Shown here: one piece after another, positions 34,741 to 44,765 of the stretch
Position numbering within the stretch: the first letter of the stretch is position 1
Layout: every line of letters starts with the position of its first letter
NCBI RefSeq assembly: GCF_001687625.2
Contig: NZ_CP016538.2
Coordinates: forward strand, 1,022,501 to 1,086,500
Direction: 5' to 3'
DNA length: 64,000 bases
DNA from: Planococcus maritimus
GTDB lineage: Bacteria; Bacillota; Bacilli; Bacillales_A; Planococcaceae
Notes under the pieces: model-generated
Database searches by the model: none
Told to the model about the DNA's origin: nothing
Seen by the model: only the letters and a program-made list of their open reading frames with translations
Position numbers and translations under genes: made by a program

Positions 34741-35888
34741 TTGAATATTCTACTGACATTAACATTAATGGCCTTTATCGGCGCTTTGATCGGTGGCATG
34801 ACGAACCATTTGGCGATCAAAATGCTGTTTTGGCCTTACGAAGCGAAATATATCGGCAAGTTTAGGCTGCCGTTCACCCCGGGGCTGATCCCGAAGCGGA
34901 GAGATGAATTGTCGCGCCAGCTGGGCCGTACGGTTGTTGAACACTTGTTGACACCGGAAACCTTCAAAAAACGCTTTTTCAATGAAGCGATGCACAAGAA
35001 AACCGAAGCTTGGCTCAATCGTCAATTGGATCTGCACCTGTTTTCTTCAACGCGCACATTCAATGACTGGCTAGATCTCGCCAATCAACAAGGCGTGGAA
35101 CGCAAGCTTGAAGCACAGCTCGACGGCTTGGTCGATCGCAACCGGGAGGCAGTCGAAACTTATGTAGCTGGGAAATCCGTTCGTGAATTGCTGCCGGATG
35201 CCTGGAAGCCAGGAATTGAAGAAAAGATTTTCAGCGGCGTCAAATACGCCATTGACAGGGGTTCGGATTATTTTGAATCGCCTGCGGGGCGACAGACCGT
35301 TAAAAGCCTATTGGATGAATTTTTGGTGTCGCGCGGACGTTTCGGCACAGTGCTCCATAATTTATTCGGCGATTCGCAGTCCATCACGAACAAGACCCAA
35401 TCGGAAATCATCAAATTCCTCAACTCGCCAAAAACTTTCGAGCTGCTGGGCACATTGGCATTCCGCGAATGGGAAAAGCTACAGGACAAGCAGGCAGATG
35501 AACTCTTGAAGGAATTTGATGCAGAACCGGCAATTGCAGCCATCAAGCAATATGTCCGCGATCAAGCGGGCATTTCCGCGAGGTTAGACACATCACTTGC
35601 AGAGACATGGCCTCGGGGGTTAGAATGGACGAGTGTCAATATTACGCCTCTTGTTACGGACTTTGCGTTTGAAATGGGAGAGCAGAAGTTAGAAGAGACC
35701 ATATTGAAAATCGACATGGAAAATATGGTTAAACAGCAAGTCGATTCTCTGCCGCTCAGCCGATTGGAAGAATTGGTGCTCGGGATTTCACGGAGAGAAT
35801 TCAAGATGATCACGGTACTGGGCGCATTTCTGGGGGCTTTATCGGCATACTCCAGGGTTTGCTCGTCACGGTACTGAATTTAGGGTAG
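34741..35888 (+). pseudogene. yheB: yheB (DUF445 family membrane protein), 3' frameshift
   Basis: YheB-like DUF445 protein, about 382 residues if intact. The N-terminal membrane helix and IGGMTNHLAIKMLFWPYEAK / RLPFTPGLIPKRRDEL are typical. The frame as read ends SAYSRVCSSRY at 35877 and lacks the expected final membrane helix. Inserting one G in GGGGG (35832-35836) restores GGFIGILQGLLVTVLNLG and a stop at 35886-35888. So the gene has lost a base, or the base call is wrong. The start is TTG 34741, by homology; its ribosome binding site is weak. Next gene is yheA, as in B. subtilis. Function unknown, spore or membrane related in Bacillus. Confidence 0.8.
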
Positions 35889-35901
35889 AGGAGAGATTTA
35901 C

Positions 35902-36249
35902 ATGGCAGTAAACATTTATGACGACATCAACAAATTGGAATCATCGTTCCGCACAACAGAGGAATTTCAAAAACTTCAAGAAGCGGTTGCACAAGTAACA
36001 GCAGATAGCGAAGCGAACGAATTGTTCAAGAAATTCCGCGATCTACAAGTTACATTGCAGCAAAAACAACAGCAAGGCGAAGAGATCACAGAAGAAGAAA
36101 TGATGGGTGCTCAAGCGACAGCGCAAGCAGCTCAAGAAAACCCGAAAATCTTGTCTATGCTCGAAGCTGAAATGGCACTTAGCCAAATGATCGAAGAAGT
36201 AAATCGTGTTTTGATCAAGCCTGTACAAGAACTTTATGAAAGCATGTAA
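35902..36249 (+). CDS. yheA: YheA (YlbF/YmcA family, UPF0342)
   Basis: A 115-residue cytosolic, all-helical protein of the YlbF/YmcA family (MAVNIYDDINKLESSFRTTEEF, NELFKKFRDLQVTLQQKQQQGEEI). Relatives YlbF, YmcA and YaaT form a complex that tunes RNase Y and sporulation or biofilm control; YheA itself has no assigned function. Coiled coil around residues 45-80 is likely from the Gln/Glu-rich sequence. RBS AGAGGAGAG. It lies 13 nt after the frameshift-corrected yheB stop. Confidence 0.9.
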   Translation: MAVNIYDDINKLESSFRTTEEFQKLQEAVAQVTADSEANELFKKFRDLQVTLQQKQQQGEEITEEEMMGAQATAQAAQENPKILSMLEAEMALSQMIEEVNRVLIKPVQELYESM

Positions 36250-36272
36250 TTCCTAACAAAAAAGGATTTTCG

Positions 36273-36335
36273 AAAAAGACACCGAATACGTAAAGATGAA
36301 TGCTAATTCATTTTTACGAAGGGGTGTCTTTTTCT
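36273..36335 (+). terminator. Long hairpin covering the yhaR ribosome binding site
   Basis: AAAAAGACACC / GGTGTCTTTTT closes a second stem CGTAAA-ATGAAT / ATTCAT-TTTACG. The 3' arm contains the GGGGTG that should serve as the yhaR Shine-Dalgarno and ends 3 nt before the ATG. It may end yheA transcripts and, in read-through RNA, hide the yhaR start. Confidence 0.65.
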
Positions 36336-36336
36336 T

Positions 36337-37116
36337 ATGTATCAAACGATTATGTTGAAAAAAGATGGGCGTCTGGCTTATTTGGTGTTAAACCGTCCAG
36401 ATTCGATGAATGCGATGAACGCGAAAATGATGGGGGAACTCGCGGACTGTTTTGAAACTCTGAAGAACGACTCATCGATACAGGCGTTGATCATTTACGG
36501 AGCGGGGCGGGCGTTTTCTGCCGGAGGCGATATTAAAGAAATGGTCGACCCAAAAAATCCGATGAATATTGATGTGGTCATGAAAGACGTCAGTCGCTTA
36601 GCAAAAGCGCTGTATACGCTGCCGCAAGTCACCATTTCGGCTATTCACGGGGCATCGGCGGGGCTTGCTTTTAGCATGGCGCTTGCCTGTGACCACGTGG
36701 TGGCAGAAGAAAGTAGCAAGCTGGCGATGAATTTTATTGGCATTGGGCTAATCCCGGACGGAGGCGGTCATTTCTTCTTGAAAGAGCGCGTAGGGGTGCC
36801 GCGGGCGAAGCAATTGATCTGGGCAGGGCAAGTGTTAAAAGCGCATGATGCTCTCGCCAAAGGCTTGATCGAAGAAGTGACCGCTGAAGGCAGAGGCTTG
36901 GAGCAGGCGGAGAAATACGCTTATGAAGTGCTCGCCTCTCCGGTAGCGTCGATGCTGAAGTCCAAAGAAATCCTTCATGGCCTGAAGCTTGGGGAATTGG
37001 ATGAAGTGCTTGCTGGCGAAGCGTCAGGCCAATCGGCTATGCGCAAAACGGCTGACCATATCGAAGGCATTCAAGCGTTTGTCGAAAAGCGCAAGCCCGC
37101 TTTTAAAGGGGAATGA
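36337..37116 (+). CDS. yhaR: Enoyl-CoA hydratase/isomerase family protein (YhaR-like)
   Basis: A 259-residue crotonase-fold protein acting on acyl-CoA thioesters. The oxyanion-hole segments are AGRAFSAGGDIKEM and ISAIHGASAGLAFSMALACDHVVA; the catalytic-acid region reads GIGLIPDGGGHFFLKE, closer to the isomerase/PaaG-like group than to classical hydratases, so the exact reaction is open. Likely part of fatty-acid degradation; a degenerate FadR-like box lies within the upstream hairpin. Position next to yhzD and the yhaQP ABC genes matches B. subtilis. Confidence 0.85.
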   Translation: MYQTIMLKKDGRLAYLVLNRPDSMNAMNAKMMGELADCFETLKNDSSIQALIIYGAGRAFSAGGDIKEMVDPKNPMNIDVVMKDVSRLAKALYTLPQVTISAIHGASAGLAFSMALACDHVVAEESSKLAMNFIGIGLIPDGGGHFFLKERVGVPRAKQLIWAGQVLKAHDALAKGLIEEVTAEGRGLEQAEKYAYEVLASPVASMLKSKEILHGLKLGELDEVLAGEASGQSAMRKTADHIEGIQAFVEKRKPAFKGE

Positions 37117-37117
37117 A

Positions 37118-37149
37118 AAAGACTGGCGGGCTTCCGCCAGTCTTTTTTT
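37118..37149 (+). terminator. Terminator after yhaR
   Basis: Stem AAAGACTGGCGG / CCGCCAGTCTTT with a T-run. Confidence 0.88.
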
Positions 37150-37167
37150 GCTGAAAACGGGCATAAG

Positions 37168-37196
37168 AAAAACACGGCCGCGGCCGTGTTTTTTTA
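37168..37196 (-). terminator. Palindromic terminator at the end of yhzD
   Basis: AAACACGGCC / GGCCGTGTTT, flanked by AAA and TTTT in both directions; touches the yhzD stop at 37194-37196. Confidence 0.75.
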
Positions 37197-37379
37197 AGTA
37201 TGGAACAAAAGCAATTTGCCCGCTGGAGATGCAAGCCGGTGGGTTTTTTCAGTTAAGGATTTTTCTTCGAGCAATACCAGCCCTTTTTCTTTTGCTTCCT
37301 CATCTGTCTCGGCAGTGAAGGTTTCTTCCTCGATCAATTTGCCGGTTTTTTCATATGCAGTCAATTTATAAGTTCTCAT
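37194..37379 (-). CDS. yhzD: YhzD-like small protein
   Basis: A 61-residue cytosolic protein (MRTYKLTAYEKTGKLIEEETF...), predicted beta-strands followed by a helix. It matches the position and size of B. subtilis YhzD, which has no known function. ATG 37379 follows AAGGGGTG; the GTG three codons upstream would overlap that site. Convergent to yhaR, with a palindromic terminator between. Confidence 0.78.
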   Translation of the reverse strand: MRTYKLTAYEKTGKLIEEETFTAETDEEAKEKGLVLLEEKSLTEKTHRLASPAGKLLLFHT

Positions 37380-37503
37380 GTTCGGCACCCCTTTCTGAAC
37401 GGTTATTCAGTTTCAGTATAAAGGGTTTAGGCAGAAATGTCCTGTAGTTTTGAAACATTTCGGTTTGGCTGTCGTATAGTACTAAGGAAAGGGGACGTGA
37501 AAA

Positions 37504-38403
37504 ATGACTTTATCGATTAAAAACGCAACAAAACAATTCGGCGATTTCACTGCAGTCGATGATATTTCCCTCGATGTCGCTGAAGGGCAGATGCATGGCT
37601 TTCTCGGGGCGAACGGTGCGGGCAAGACGACGACTTTTCGTATGGCATTAGGTCTTCTTACACCGACACAAGGCGAGGTGCTGTGGCAAGGGCGCCGCAT
37701 CAGTTACGCGGACAGTCCGGATATCGGTTATTTGCCGGAAGAGCGCGGCTTGTATCCGAAGATGAAAGTGCAAGATCAGCTCGTTTATTTGGCACGGCTT
37801 CGCCGTATGGGCAAAAAGCAAGCGGAACAAGGCGCAACTGAATGGCTCGAGCGCTTTGAAGTGCCTCATTATGCCAATAAGAAAGTCGAAGAATTATCGA
37901 AAGGCAATCAGCAAAAAATCCAATTGATTGCATCTCTCCTACATAACCCGAAATTACTGATTCTGGACGAGCCGTTTTCCGGTTTGGATCCAGTCAATGT
38001 GGAAATGCTGAAAAAAGCGATCCTGGATTTTCAAAAGCAAGGGGCGACCATCGTGTTCTCCAGCCACCGCATGGACCATGTCGAGGAATTATGCGACGAC
38101 ATGAGCATCTTGGACAAAGGAAAGCTGATCGTCCACGGATCGATCCGAGAAGTGAAACGCACATTCGGCAAGCAAAACGTGCGCATCCATAGCGATTTCG
38201 ATATCACCGCGCTGAGCGCAGTGCCGGGTGTCGAGAAATTCACGGCACAGCGAGGCGGCGGCGTGTTCCGCGTTGCCGATGAAGCGGTCGGGCAACATCT
38301 TCTCGCCCGCGCTTTGGAGATCGGGCCGGTGCGCCAGTTCGCGCTAGAAGAGCCGAGCCTGGAAGAAATCTTCATCGAAAAGGTGGGGCGTGCCCATGTA
38401 TAG
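37504..38403 (+). CDS. yhaQ: ABC transporter ATPase (YhaQ)
   Basis: A 299-residue ATP-binding subunit of a NatA-like type ABC exporter. Walker A GANGAGKTT, signature LSKGNQQKIQ, Walker B LLILDEPFSGLDP and H-loop SSHRMDHVEEL are all intact; a C-terminal domain of about 75 residues (VRIHSDFDITALSAVPGVE) follows. The substrate is unknown; the NatAB relatives export sodium. Its stop overlaps the start of the permease yhaP. RBS AAAGGGGACG. Confidence 0.9.
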   Translation: MTLSIKNATKQFGDFTAVDDISLDVAEGQMHGFLGANGAGKTTTFRMALGLLTPTQGEVLWQGRRISYADSPDIGYLPEERGLYPKMKVQDQLVYLARLRRMGKKQAEQGATEWLERFEVPHYANKKVEELSKGNQQKIQLIASLLHNPKLLILDEPFSGLDPVNVEMLKKAILDFQKQGATIVFSSHRMDHVEELCDDMSILDKGKLIVHGSIREVKRTFGKQNVRIHSDFDITALSAVPGVEKFTAQRGGGVFRVADEAVGQHLLARALEIGPVRQFALEEPSLEEIFIEKVGRAHV

Positions 38404-39646
38404 TTTCTGGATCATTTTCAAACAGGCATTTAAAACGAAAGCGATGACGAAATCATTCATGATCACGACACTCGTCGTGGTCGCTTCCTTTTTCCTTTTG
38501 GCCAATTTGCCGTCGATCATCGAGTCGGTCAGCGGCGATGACGACTCGCAGCAAACGCTTCAAGTGTTAGACGGCACAGGACAGTCTACCGAAGCCTTGC
38601 AAGCGCAGCTCGACCAGCAAGATAGCGCCATTCAATTAGAAGCGAGCGAGCTTGATGAACAGCAGTTGAAGGCGGATGTGGAAGAAGGAAGCATCGATGC
38701 TTATCTTGTGCTGGAAGACGAAGGCCAACTTTCCGCTCGCTACGTAGCTGAATCCGCTACTGACTCAGCTGAAGCCGCAGAACTCGAAAATGCGCTTCAA
38801 AATTTGCAGACAGCGAGAGTTGCTGAGCAGTTAGAGCTCGAGGAAACCGAATTGGCCAGGTTGTTTGCGCCCGTTGCAATGGAGCGGGAAGCACTTGCCG
38901 AGTCGTCCAAATCGCAAGAGGAACTAAGCCAGGCTAGAGGCCTCGTCTATATTTTGATCATGGTCATTTACATCGCGGTCATTTATTACCCGAATATGAT
39001 TGCCATGGAAGTGGCGAACGAAAAATCCTCCCGCGTCATGGAAATTTTGATTTCGAGTGTATCGCCGGTCAAGCATATGTTTGCGAAGATTGTCGGCATC
39101 GGCTCGCTCGGCATTTTACAGATGATGGTATTTGCACTGGCTGGATATTTGGCGATCCAAAGTTCAGGCTCGGATTTGACTGAAGGCATATTTAGCGTCA
39201 TGGGCTTTTCCGAAGTGAAGTTTAGCACGTTCTTCTATGCCATCTTGTTCTTTTTGCTGGGCTATTTCCTCTATGCCGTGCTCGCAGCATTGCTCGGATC
39301 GCTCGTCAGCCGGACAGAAGATGTTCAGCAATTGATGCTGCCGATGATGATTTTGATCATTATCGCATCGTTTATCGCGTTCTCGGGGATTTCTATGCCG
39401 GAAGCGACTTATGTGACGGTCGCTTCCTATATCCCATTTTTCGCACCACTCGTCATGTTCTTGCGTGTCGGCTTGCTCGACATTCCGTTATGGGAGCCAT
39501 TATTGTCAATTGCGATTATGCTGCTGACTATCGGCCTACTCGGTTGGTTCGGCGCTCGTGTTTACCGCGGGGGCGTCTTGATGTATGGATCTTCGCAATC
39601 CTTAAAAGACATCCGCCGGGCAATCAAACTGGGCAACGAGAAATAA
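38396..39646 (+). CDS. yhaP: ABC transporter permease (YhaP, NatB-like)
   Basis: A 416-residue ABC2-type permease: one N-terminal membrane helix (about 18-38), a 130-residue extracytoplasmic domain rich in Gln, Glu and Ser, then five or six helices. The cytosolic loop NEKSSRVMEILISSVSPVKHMFAKIVG is the conserved coupling region. It pairs with YhaQ. ATG 38396 has AAGGTGGGG at proper spacing and overlaps yhaQ by 8 nt. Terminator follows. Confidence 0.9.
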   Translation: MYSFWIIFKQAFKTKAMTKSFMITTLVVVASFFLLANLPSIIESVSGDDDSQQTLQVLDGTGQSTEALQAQLDQQDSAIQLEASELDEQQLKADVEEGSIDAYLVLEDEGQLSARYVAESATDSAEAAELENALQNLQTARVAEQLELEETELARLFAPVAMEREALAESSKSQEELSQARGLVYILIMVIYIAVIYYPNMIAMEVANEKSSRVMEILISSVSPVKHMFAKIVGIGSLGILQMMVFALAGYLAIQSSGSDLTEGIFSVMGFSEVKFSTFFYAILFFLLGYFLYAVLAALLGSLVSRTEDVQQLMLPMMILIIIASFIAFSGISMPEATYVTVASYIPFFAPLVMFLRVGLLDIPLWEPLLSIAIMLLTIGLLGWFGARVYRGGVLMYGSSQSLKDIRRAIKLGNEK

Positions 39647-39648
39647 CG

Positions 39649-39689
39649 AAAAACTGCTTGTGGGAAGTTTCCGCAGGCAGTTTTTTTTC
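39649..39689 (+). terminator. Terminator after yhaP
   Basis: AAAACTGC-TGTGG / CCGCA-GCAGTTTT with one bulge per arm, then TTTT. Confidence 0.8.
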
Positions 39690-39744
39690 GTTTGTGAAAA
39701 TGGTAAGATAAGAACAAATATTCGCTTTCGAAAAGGGGATTACG

Positions 39745-40959
39745 ATGGCAAGCATTCGATTTATCCACAGCGCTGACCTGCATCTAGGCAGTCCGTTCAG
39801 CGGCATGAAAGGGCTCGGCGCCGAGCAATGGAAAAGGCTTCAAAACAGTACATTAGAAGCATTTGAACGACTGATTTCCTATGCGCTTGAAACGCGCCCG
39901 GATTTTCTATTGATCGTCGGAGACGTTTACGACGGGGAAGACCGCAATTTACGCGCGCAGCATAGGTTTCAGCAAGGCATGGAACAATTGCAAGAAGCGG
40001 GTATTCCGGTTTTTTTAAGTCACGGCAACCACGATCATTTAGGCGGTAACGCCGCGAGTTTCAAGCTGCCATCAAATGTCCATGTCTTTCGTGACAGCGT
40101 TGAAAATGTGGAATTGCCAGTAGGCAGCGCCATAGTGAATATTGCCGGATTTAGCTACGGTCGTCGCCATGTAACCGAACCGATGATCGATCACTATCCA
40201 CAGAAACAAGGAGGCGTCCTCCAAATCGGCATGCTTCACGGATCGGAAGAAAGCGATACAGAACACGCGGTATACGCCCCGTTTCGAAAAGAGCAATTGT
40301 TGGCCAAGAACTACGATTATTGGGCGCTCGGCCACATCCATAAGCGCCAACAGTTATCGATAGACCCTCCGATTGTTTACCCTGGAAACCTGCAAGGGCG
40401 TCATCGGAAAGAGTCAGGCCCAAAAGGCTTCTATGAGGTCTCGTTAAACGATGGCCATGCCGAATTGGAATTCATCCCGGTGGAAGCGGTACGTTTTGAG
40501 CGAATCGAACTTGATTGCAGCGGTATCGAGCATATGAATGAGTTGTTCAGTAATGCCAAACAACAGCTCGAGGCGCACGAATCGGGAGCGCTCGTCGCAG
40601 AATTGGAGCTGCATCATTTAAGCGAGTCGGCAATCCACATGCTTCGGGACATCTCATCTGTTGAACTTTTAAACGCTTTACGCGAAGCGCTTAGTGAATT
40701 GGATGACTTTGTCCATGTTTCAAGCGTACAGCTCGTTACGGATGGACTATCTGCGGAGACATCGCCTTTTGGCAAACAGCTCGCGAGCAGGTTGGCAAGC
40801 TGGGAGACGGATGACTGGAAGCAGGTATTGAAGGAGCTTTATAACCATCCAAGAAGCGGGCGTTTCCTGCCACAATTTGACGAAGGGCTGCAAGAGGAAT
40901 TGCAGGCAGAAGCACAATCGAAAATCCGTAAAATGATGGCATTGGAGGACCAGCGATGA
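39745..40959 (+). CDS. yhaO: DNA double-strand break repair nuclease subunit YhaO (SbcD/Mre11-like)
   Basis: A 404-residue metallophosphoesterase of the SbcD/Mre11 class. Metal-binding motifs: HSADLHLGSPF, VGDVYDGEDRN, SHGNHDHLGG, LHGSEE and ALGHIHKRQ (GHxH). The rest is a capping domain and a C-terminal region expected to bind the ATPase YhaN. Likely a dimeric nuclease working on DNA ends with YhaN. Stop and the yhaN start overlap (ATGA), so the complex is made from one transcript. Start behind AAAAGGGG. Confidence 0.92.
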   Translation: MASIRFIHSADLHLGSPFSGMKGLGAEQWKRLQNSTLEAFERLISYALETRPDFLLIVGDVYDGEDRNLRAQHRFQQGMEQLQEAGIPVFLSHGNHDHLGGNAASFKLPSNVHVFRDSVENVELPVGSAIVNIAGFSYGRRHVTEPMIDHYPQKQGGVLQIGMLHGSEESDTEHAVYAPFRKEQLLAKNYDYWALGHIHKRQQLSIDPPIVYPGNLQGRHRKESGPKGFYEVSLNDGHAELEFIPVEAVRFERIELDCSGIEHMNELFSNAKQQLEAHESGALVAELELHHLSESAIHMLRDISSVELLNALREALSELDDFVHVSSVQLVTDGLSAETSPFGKQLASRLASWETDDWKQVLKELYNHPRSGRFLPQFDEGLQEELQAEAQSKIRKMMALEDQR

Positions 40960-43787
40960 AAGTAGAAAAACTGATTATATACGGGTTTGGCCGACACGAA
41001 AACAGAACTATCGAATTGAACAAACCCATCGCTGTTTTTTACGGAATGAACGAAGCGGGAAAAACGACGATTCAGCAATTTATCCTGCAAATGCTGTTTG
41101 GATTTTCAGCACGCAGCCAGCCGCATAAACGCTATGAACCCAAAGCTGGCGGCAAATACGGAGGCCAACTGCATGTAAGCGATCCTGTCTACGGACAGGT
41201 TGTGATCGAACGGATAGCCGGCAAATCAGCAGGCGATGTAAGGGTTTGGTTTGAAGATGGACGCCGCGGGAGCGAGGTGGAGCTTGCTGAGTTATTAAGA
41301 GGATACGACAAAGCTTCTTACCAAGCGATTTTTTCTTTTTCCGTTCACGAATTGCAGAATCTGGATCAAATGACCGAACAAGAGCTAACGCGCACTCTTT
41401 TGTCATCCGGCACAGCCGGCGTCGATCATGCTGGGAAGATGGAAAGCCAGCTCGAGCGGGAAATGGCTGAGCTGTTCAAGAAGGCGGGGAAACTGCCATT
41501 AATTAATCGCTTGACTGAGGAAGTGCGAGAACTCGAAACAGCCTTGCGCGAATACAAACAGCGGGCGGAAACCTTTCGCCCTACGACCGAGCGGCTAGAA
41601 CTTATCAAGCAGCGTTTGGCTGAAGTGGACCATGCCGAGAGGAACGTTATCCAAGACATCAACGAAGCTGAGAAATGGCAGCAGTCAGCTCCATTGCTTT
41701 CAAAACAACAACAACTTGAACATGTACTGGAAAAGGGGCCGGTCGACTTTCCGGAATCTGGCATCCGGCAGTACGAGCGTCTGCTCGATCAGCACAATGA
41801 ATTGCTGGCCGAATCCGCCTTTTTGGAAAATGAAATAGGTCGCTTAGAGCCGGTAGGTGAACTGCCTGAAACCGGAGCTTTATCCGATTTGCTTAGTCGC
41901 GAAGCCGAGTGGCATCAAATTAATTCATTCCTGAATGCGAAACAAGAAGAGCGTCGCCGGTTGCAAGACGAAGTTGGGCGTTTGTTGAAACTATGTGGCA
42001 TGACACAAGAGCAGGCGCTACTAGCGGATGCCTCGCTTGAACAAGAAGAGCGGCTGAAAATGGTTTTGGAAAAGCTCCAAATCGCTGAACAGGAGCAAGC
42101 TTTCCAACAGCGCCGATTGTCTGAAGAGCGGGAGCGGCTGGCAGAAGCGGAATATGCTTTCAAGCAATATCTCGAAGCGGAACCGCCCGAACAAGAGCGG
42201 AAGCGCGCAGAACAATGGGCTGAGATCGAGCCACAGCTAGCGCTCTCCAAAGCACAGCAAAAACGGCAAATGGGAGCGGCTGCGAATAACCGGACGGCCC
42301 AGTTCCTGCTTGGGGCCATCGGAATTATTGGCCTGGCTCTCGCGGTGATTTCTCTAGATGCTTTCACCGGGCTGCTTTCTACCCTGGCGCTTGGCGCAGC
42401 ATTGTGGCTCTGGCTACGTGACAAAAAGTCGCCAAACGACACTACGGACGATCTGGTGGAGCGATACGGCGGTCAGGAAGCGGAATATGAAGCTTTGCTC
42501 ACGAAGCTAGCAGAATACGATAAAGGGCTGGATGAACGATTTGATGCGATTGAAGCGAGCAAGCAGAAAATTGCTTCATTGCCACAAAAAGATAGCCATA
42601 AGGAATTGCGGGAATACCGGGAATTGCTGGAATCGCTCGGTTTTCCGGCAGAAAGCTCACGCGCAACTATCCTGACACTTTTCGATAAATTACGTGATGT
42701 GCATGCAGCCACGGGGCGCCTTGAACGCCTATTTGAAGACATTGAAAAACTACAAGGCGATCAACAAGAGTGGCTGACTCAAGCTCAGCTTGCATGCGGC
42801 AAGGCTGTTTCAACAAGTACAGTCATCAGCCTGTTACGAGCGGAGTGGGAACGACGAAGCCATAAGCTCGGACATGCTGAAAAAACAATCGAAAAAACCG
42901 AGCTGCTAAAACAGCAAGCGCGAAAATGCGAAGAAAGTTTAGCCAAGATTTCCTCAGCGAAAAATGAGCTATTTGAACGGGCAGCGGTAGCGGATGAAGA
43001 TTCTTTTTACCGAGCAGCTGATTTGGCGCAACAGGTGCGCTCTGCTCAAGAGCAATTGGCCATGGTTCAATCGCAGCTAGTTGCTATCGGGAAAGTGAAC
43101 AAGCCAGAGGCGCTCGTTGAAGAAGAAAGCGCACAATCATTTCTTGACGATTCTCGGCATGAGCTTACTGAATTGCAGGAGGAACGACACTCTTTATGGG
43201 AAGAACAAGCAGAAAAGCTTCAGTTGACGAAGCATTTGTTGACAGATGAAGGCCATTCGATGAAACTTCAAGAGTTGGAAGTGAAAAAGGCGGAGTTTCA
43301 GGAAGCGGCTAAAGAATGGGCCGTCAACCGAGCGATTGTCGAAGTGTTCAAGCAAACGATGGATGAGTTAAAAGAAACAAAGCTGCCGGCAGTGCTCGAG
43401 CGTTCAGAAGCGTACTTTAGCCAATTAACTGGCGGTGAGTACATGCGCATATTGCTTAGCCAGGAAGGTCATTTTGAAGCGCTGCGGCGAGACGGCTTGC
43501 GTTTCCGCGTGATCGAGCTAAGCCAGGCAACAAAAGAGCAAGCCTATTTGGCGCTGCGGTTTGCGCTCGCCTCTTCTTTGAAAGAATCCCATCCGTTTCC
43601 AATCATCATGGATGACCCATTTGTCCATTTTGATCGCCTGAGAAGCCAGCAAGTGATAAAATTAGTGGAAGAGCTGCAGCGAGACCATCAGTTCATTTAT
43701 TTCACCTGTCACGAAACGATGCGGCATGCTTGGCCTGATGCCCAGCAAATCGACGTGGCGAATCCTGAAAGGAGCATCCAAGCATGA
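40956..43787 (+). CDS. yhaN: SMC/SbcC-like ATPase YhaN
   Basis: A 943-residue AAA ATPase of the SbcC/Rad50 type. The N-terminal half-ATPase has Walker [13 protein letters not shown]; the C-terminal half has the SxGTxxQ-equivalent region [20 protein letters not shown] and Walker [13 protein letters not shown]. Long coiled coils lie between (about 170-440 and 500-800), but the centre holds a hydrophobic hairpin (about 448-490) rather than a CxxC zinc hook, so the tip may insert in the membrane. Works with YhaO. Overlaps yhaM by 4 nt. Confidence 0.92.
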   Translation: MKVEKLIIYGFGRHENRTIELNKPIAVFYGMNEAGKTTIQQFILQMLFGFSARSQPHKRYEPKAGGKYGGQLHVSDPVYGQVVIERIAGKSAGDVRVWFEDGRRGSEVELAELLRGYDKASYQAIFSFSVHELQNLDQMTEQELTRTLLSSGTAGVDHAGKMESQLEREMAELFKKAGKLPLINRLTEEVRELETALREYKQRAETFRPTTERLELIKQRLAEVDHAERNVIQDINEAEKWQQSAPLLSKQQQLEHVLEKGPVDFPESGIRQYERLLDQHNELLAESAFLENEIGRLEPVGELPETGALSDLLSREAEWHQINSFLNAKQEERRRLQDEVGRLLKLCGMTQEQALLADASLEQEERLKMVLEKLQIAEQEQAFQQRRLSEERERLAEAEYAFKQYLEAEPPEQERKRAEQWAEIEPQLALSKAQQKRQMGAAANNRTAQFLLGAIGIIGLALAVISLDAFTGLLSTLALGAALWLWLRDKKSPNDTTDDLVERYGGQEAEYEALLTKLAEYDKGLDERFDAIEASKQKIASLPQKDSHKELREYRELLESLGFPAESSRATILTLFDKLRDVHAATGRLERLFEDIEKLQGDQQEWLTQAQLACGKAVSTSTVISLLRAEWERRSHKLGHAEKTIEKTELLKQQARKCEESLAKISSAKNELFERAAVADEDSFYRAADLAQQVRSAQEQLAMVQSQLVAIGKVNKPEALVEEESAQSFLDDSRHELTELQEERHSLWEEQAEKLQLTKHLLTDEGHSMKLQELEVKKAEFQEAAKEWAVNRAIVEVFKQTMDELKETKLPAVLERSEAYFSQLTGGEYMRILLSQEGHFEALRRDGLRFRVIELSQATKEQAYLALRFALASSLKESHPFPIIMDDPFVHFDRLRSQQVIKLVEELQRDHQFIYFTCHETMRHAWPDAQQIDVANPERSIQA

Positions 43788-44722
43788 CAAAAGGAATTAC
43801 AACCCGTGCTGTCGGGGAGACAGTCGATGATTTTCTACTAATCAAGCAATCGGTCAAAGGCGTCACGACGACCGGCAATCCATTTATGTCACTCGTCCTG
43901 CAAGATAAGAGCGGGGACATCGAAGCAAAGTTATGGGACACGAAAGACGAACATGAACGGATGTATGCGGCAGAAACGATTGTCAAAGTCGGCGGAGAAA
44001 TCCATAATTATCGCGGCAAAAACCAATTGCGCATCAAAAGCATTCGCCCGGCGAAGCCGGAAGAAAACTTGACGATCGCTGAATTTTTGCCTTCAGCCGC
44101 TCAAAGTGCGGATGAATTGCACGAAGAAGTAACCAAGTTCTTATTCGAGATGGAAAATCCGCAAATCCAGCGCATCACACGCCATCTCCTCAAGAAATAC
44201 CAACAGCAATTCCTGACCTTCCCGGCCGCGACGCGCAATCACCATGATTATGTATCGGGCCTTGCGGATCATGTCGTGTCGATGCTCAAGCTCGGGAAAG
44301 CGATTTGCGAAGTGTACCCGAGCCTGGATAAGGATTTATTGTATTCGGGAATCATTCTTCACGATATCGGCAAAGTGTTTGAATTGTCTGGCCCGATCGC
44401 AACAACTTATACAATAGAAGGCAATTTACTTGGTCATATTTCCATCATGGTGACCGAGATCGCCAAAGCTGCTGAAGAACTCGGCATTGAAGGAGAAGAA
44501 GTGATGCTCCTTCAACATATCGTCTTATCGCATCACGGCAAAGAAGAGTGGGGCAGCCCGAAAAAGCCGATGGTGAAAGAGGCGGAAATCCTCCACTATA
44601 TCGACAATATCGACGCGAAAATGATGATGCTTGACCGCGTGCTTGGGAAAACAAAAGAAGGCGAGTTTTCAGAACGCGTCTTCGCGCTCGACAACCGCTC
44701 TTTCTACAAGCCGAAATTATAA
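43784..44722 (+). CDS. yhaM: 3'-5' exoribonuclease YhaM
   Basis: A 312-residue ribonuclease that trims RNA 3' ends, and can act on DNA. An OB-fold domain (about 15-95; [19 protein letters not shown]) binds nucleic acid, and an HD domain supplies the metals: [34 protein letters not shown] and the distal YIDNIDAKM. Same length as B. subtilis YhaM. Third gene of the yhaONM operon, linked by 4-bp overlaps. Strong terminator downstream. Confidence 0.95.
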   Translation: MTKGITTRAVGETVDDFLLIKQSVKGVTTTGNPFMSLVLQDKSGDIEAKLWDTKDEHERMYAAETIVKVGGEIHNYRGKNQLRIKSIRPAKPEENLTIAEFLPSAAQSADELHEEVTKFLFEMENPQIQRITRHLLKKYQQQFLTFPAATRNHHDYVSGLADHVVSMLKLGKAICEVYPSLDKDLLYSGIILHDIGKVFELSGPIATTYTIEGNLLGHISIMVTEIAKAAEELGIEGEEVMLLQHIVLSHHGKEEWGSPKKPMVKEAEILHYIDNIDAKMMMLDRVLGKTKEGEFSERVFALDNRSFYKPKL

Positions 44723-44725
44723 GCA

Positions 44726-44763
44726 AAGAAAACCCCCGACAAAGATGTCGGGGGTTTTGTTTT
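44726..44763. terminator. Bidirectional terminator between yhaM and prsA
   Basis: AAACCCCCGACA / TGTCGGGGGTTT with T- and A-runs. Confidence 0.9.
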
Positions 44764-44765
44764 GC

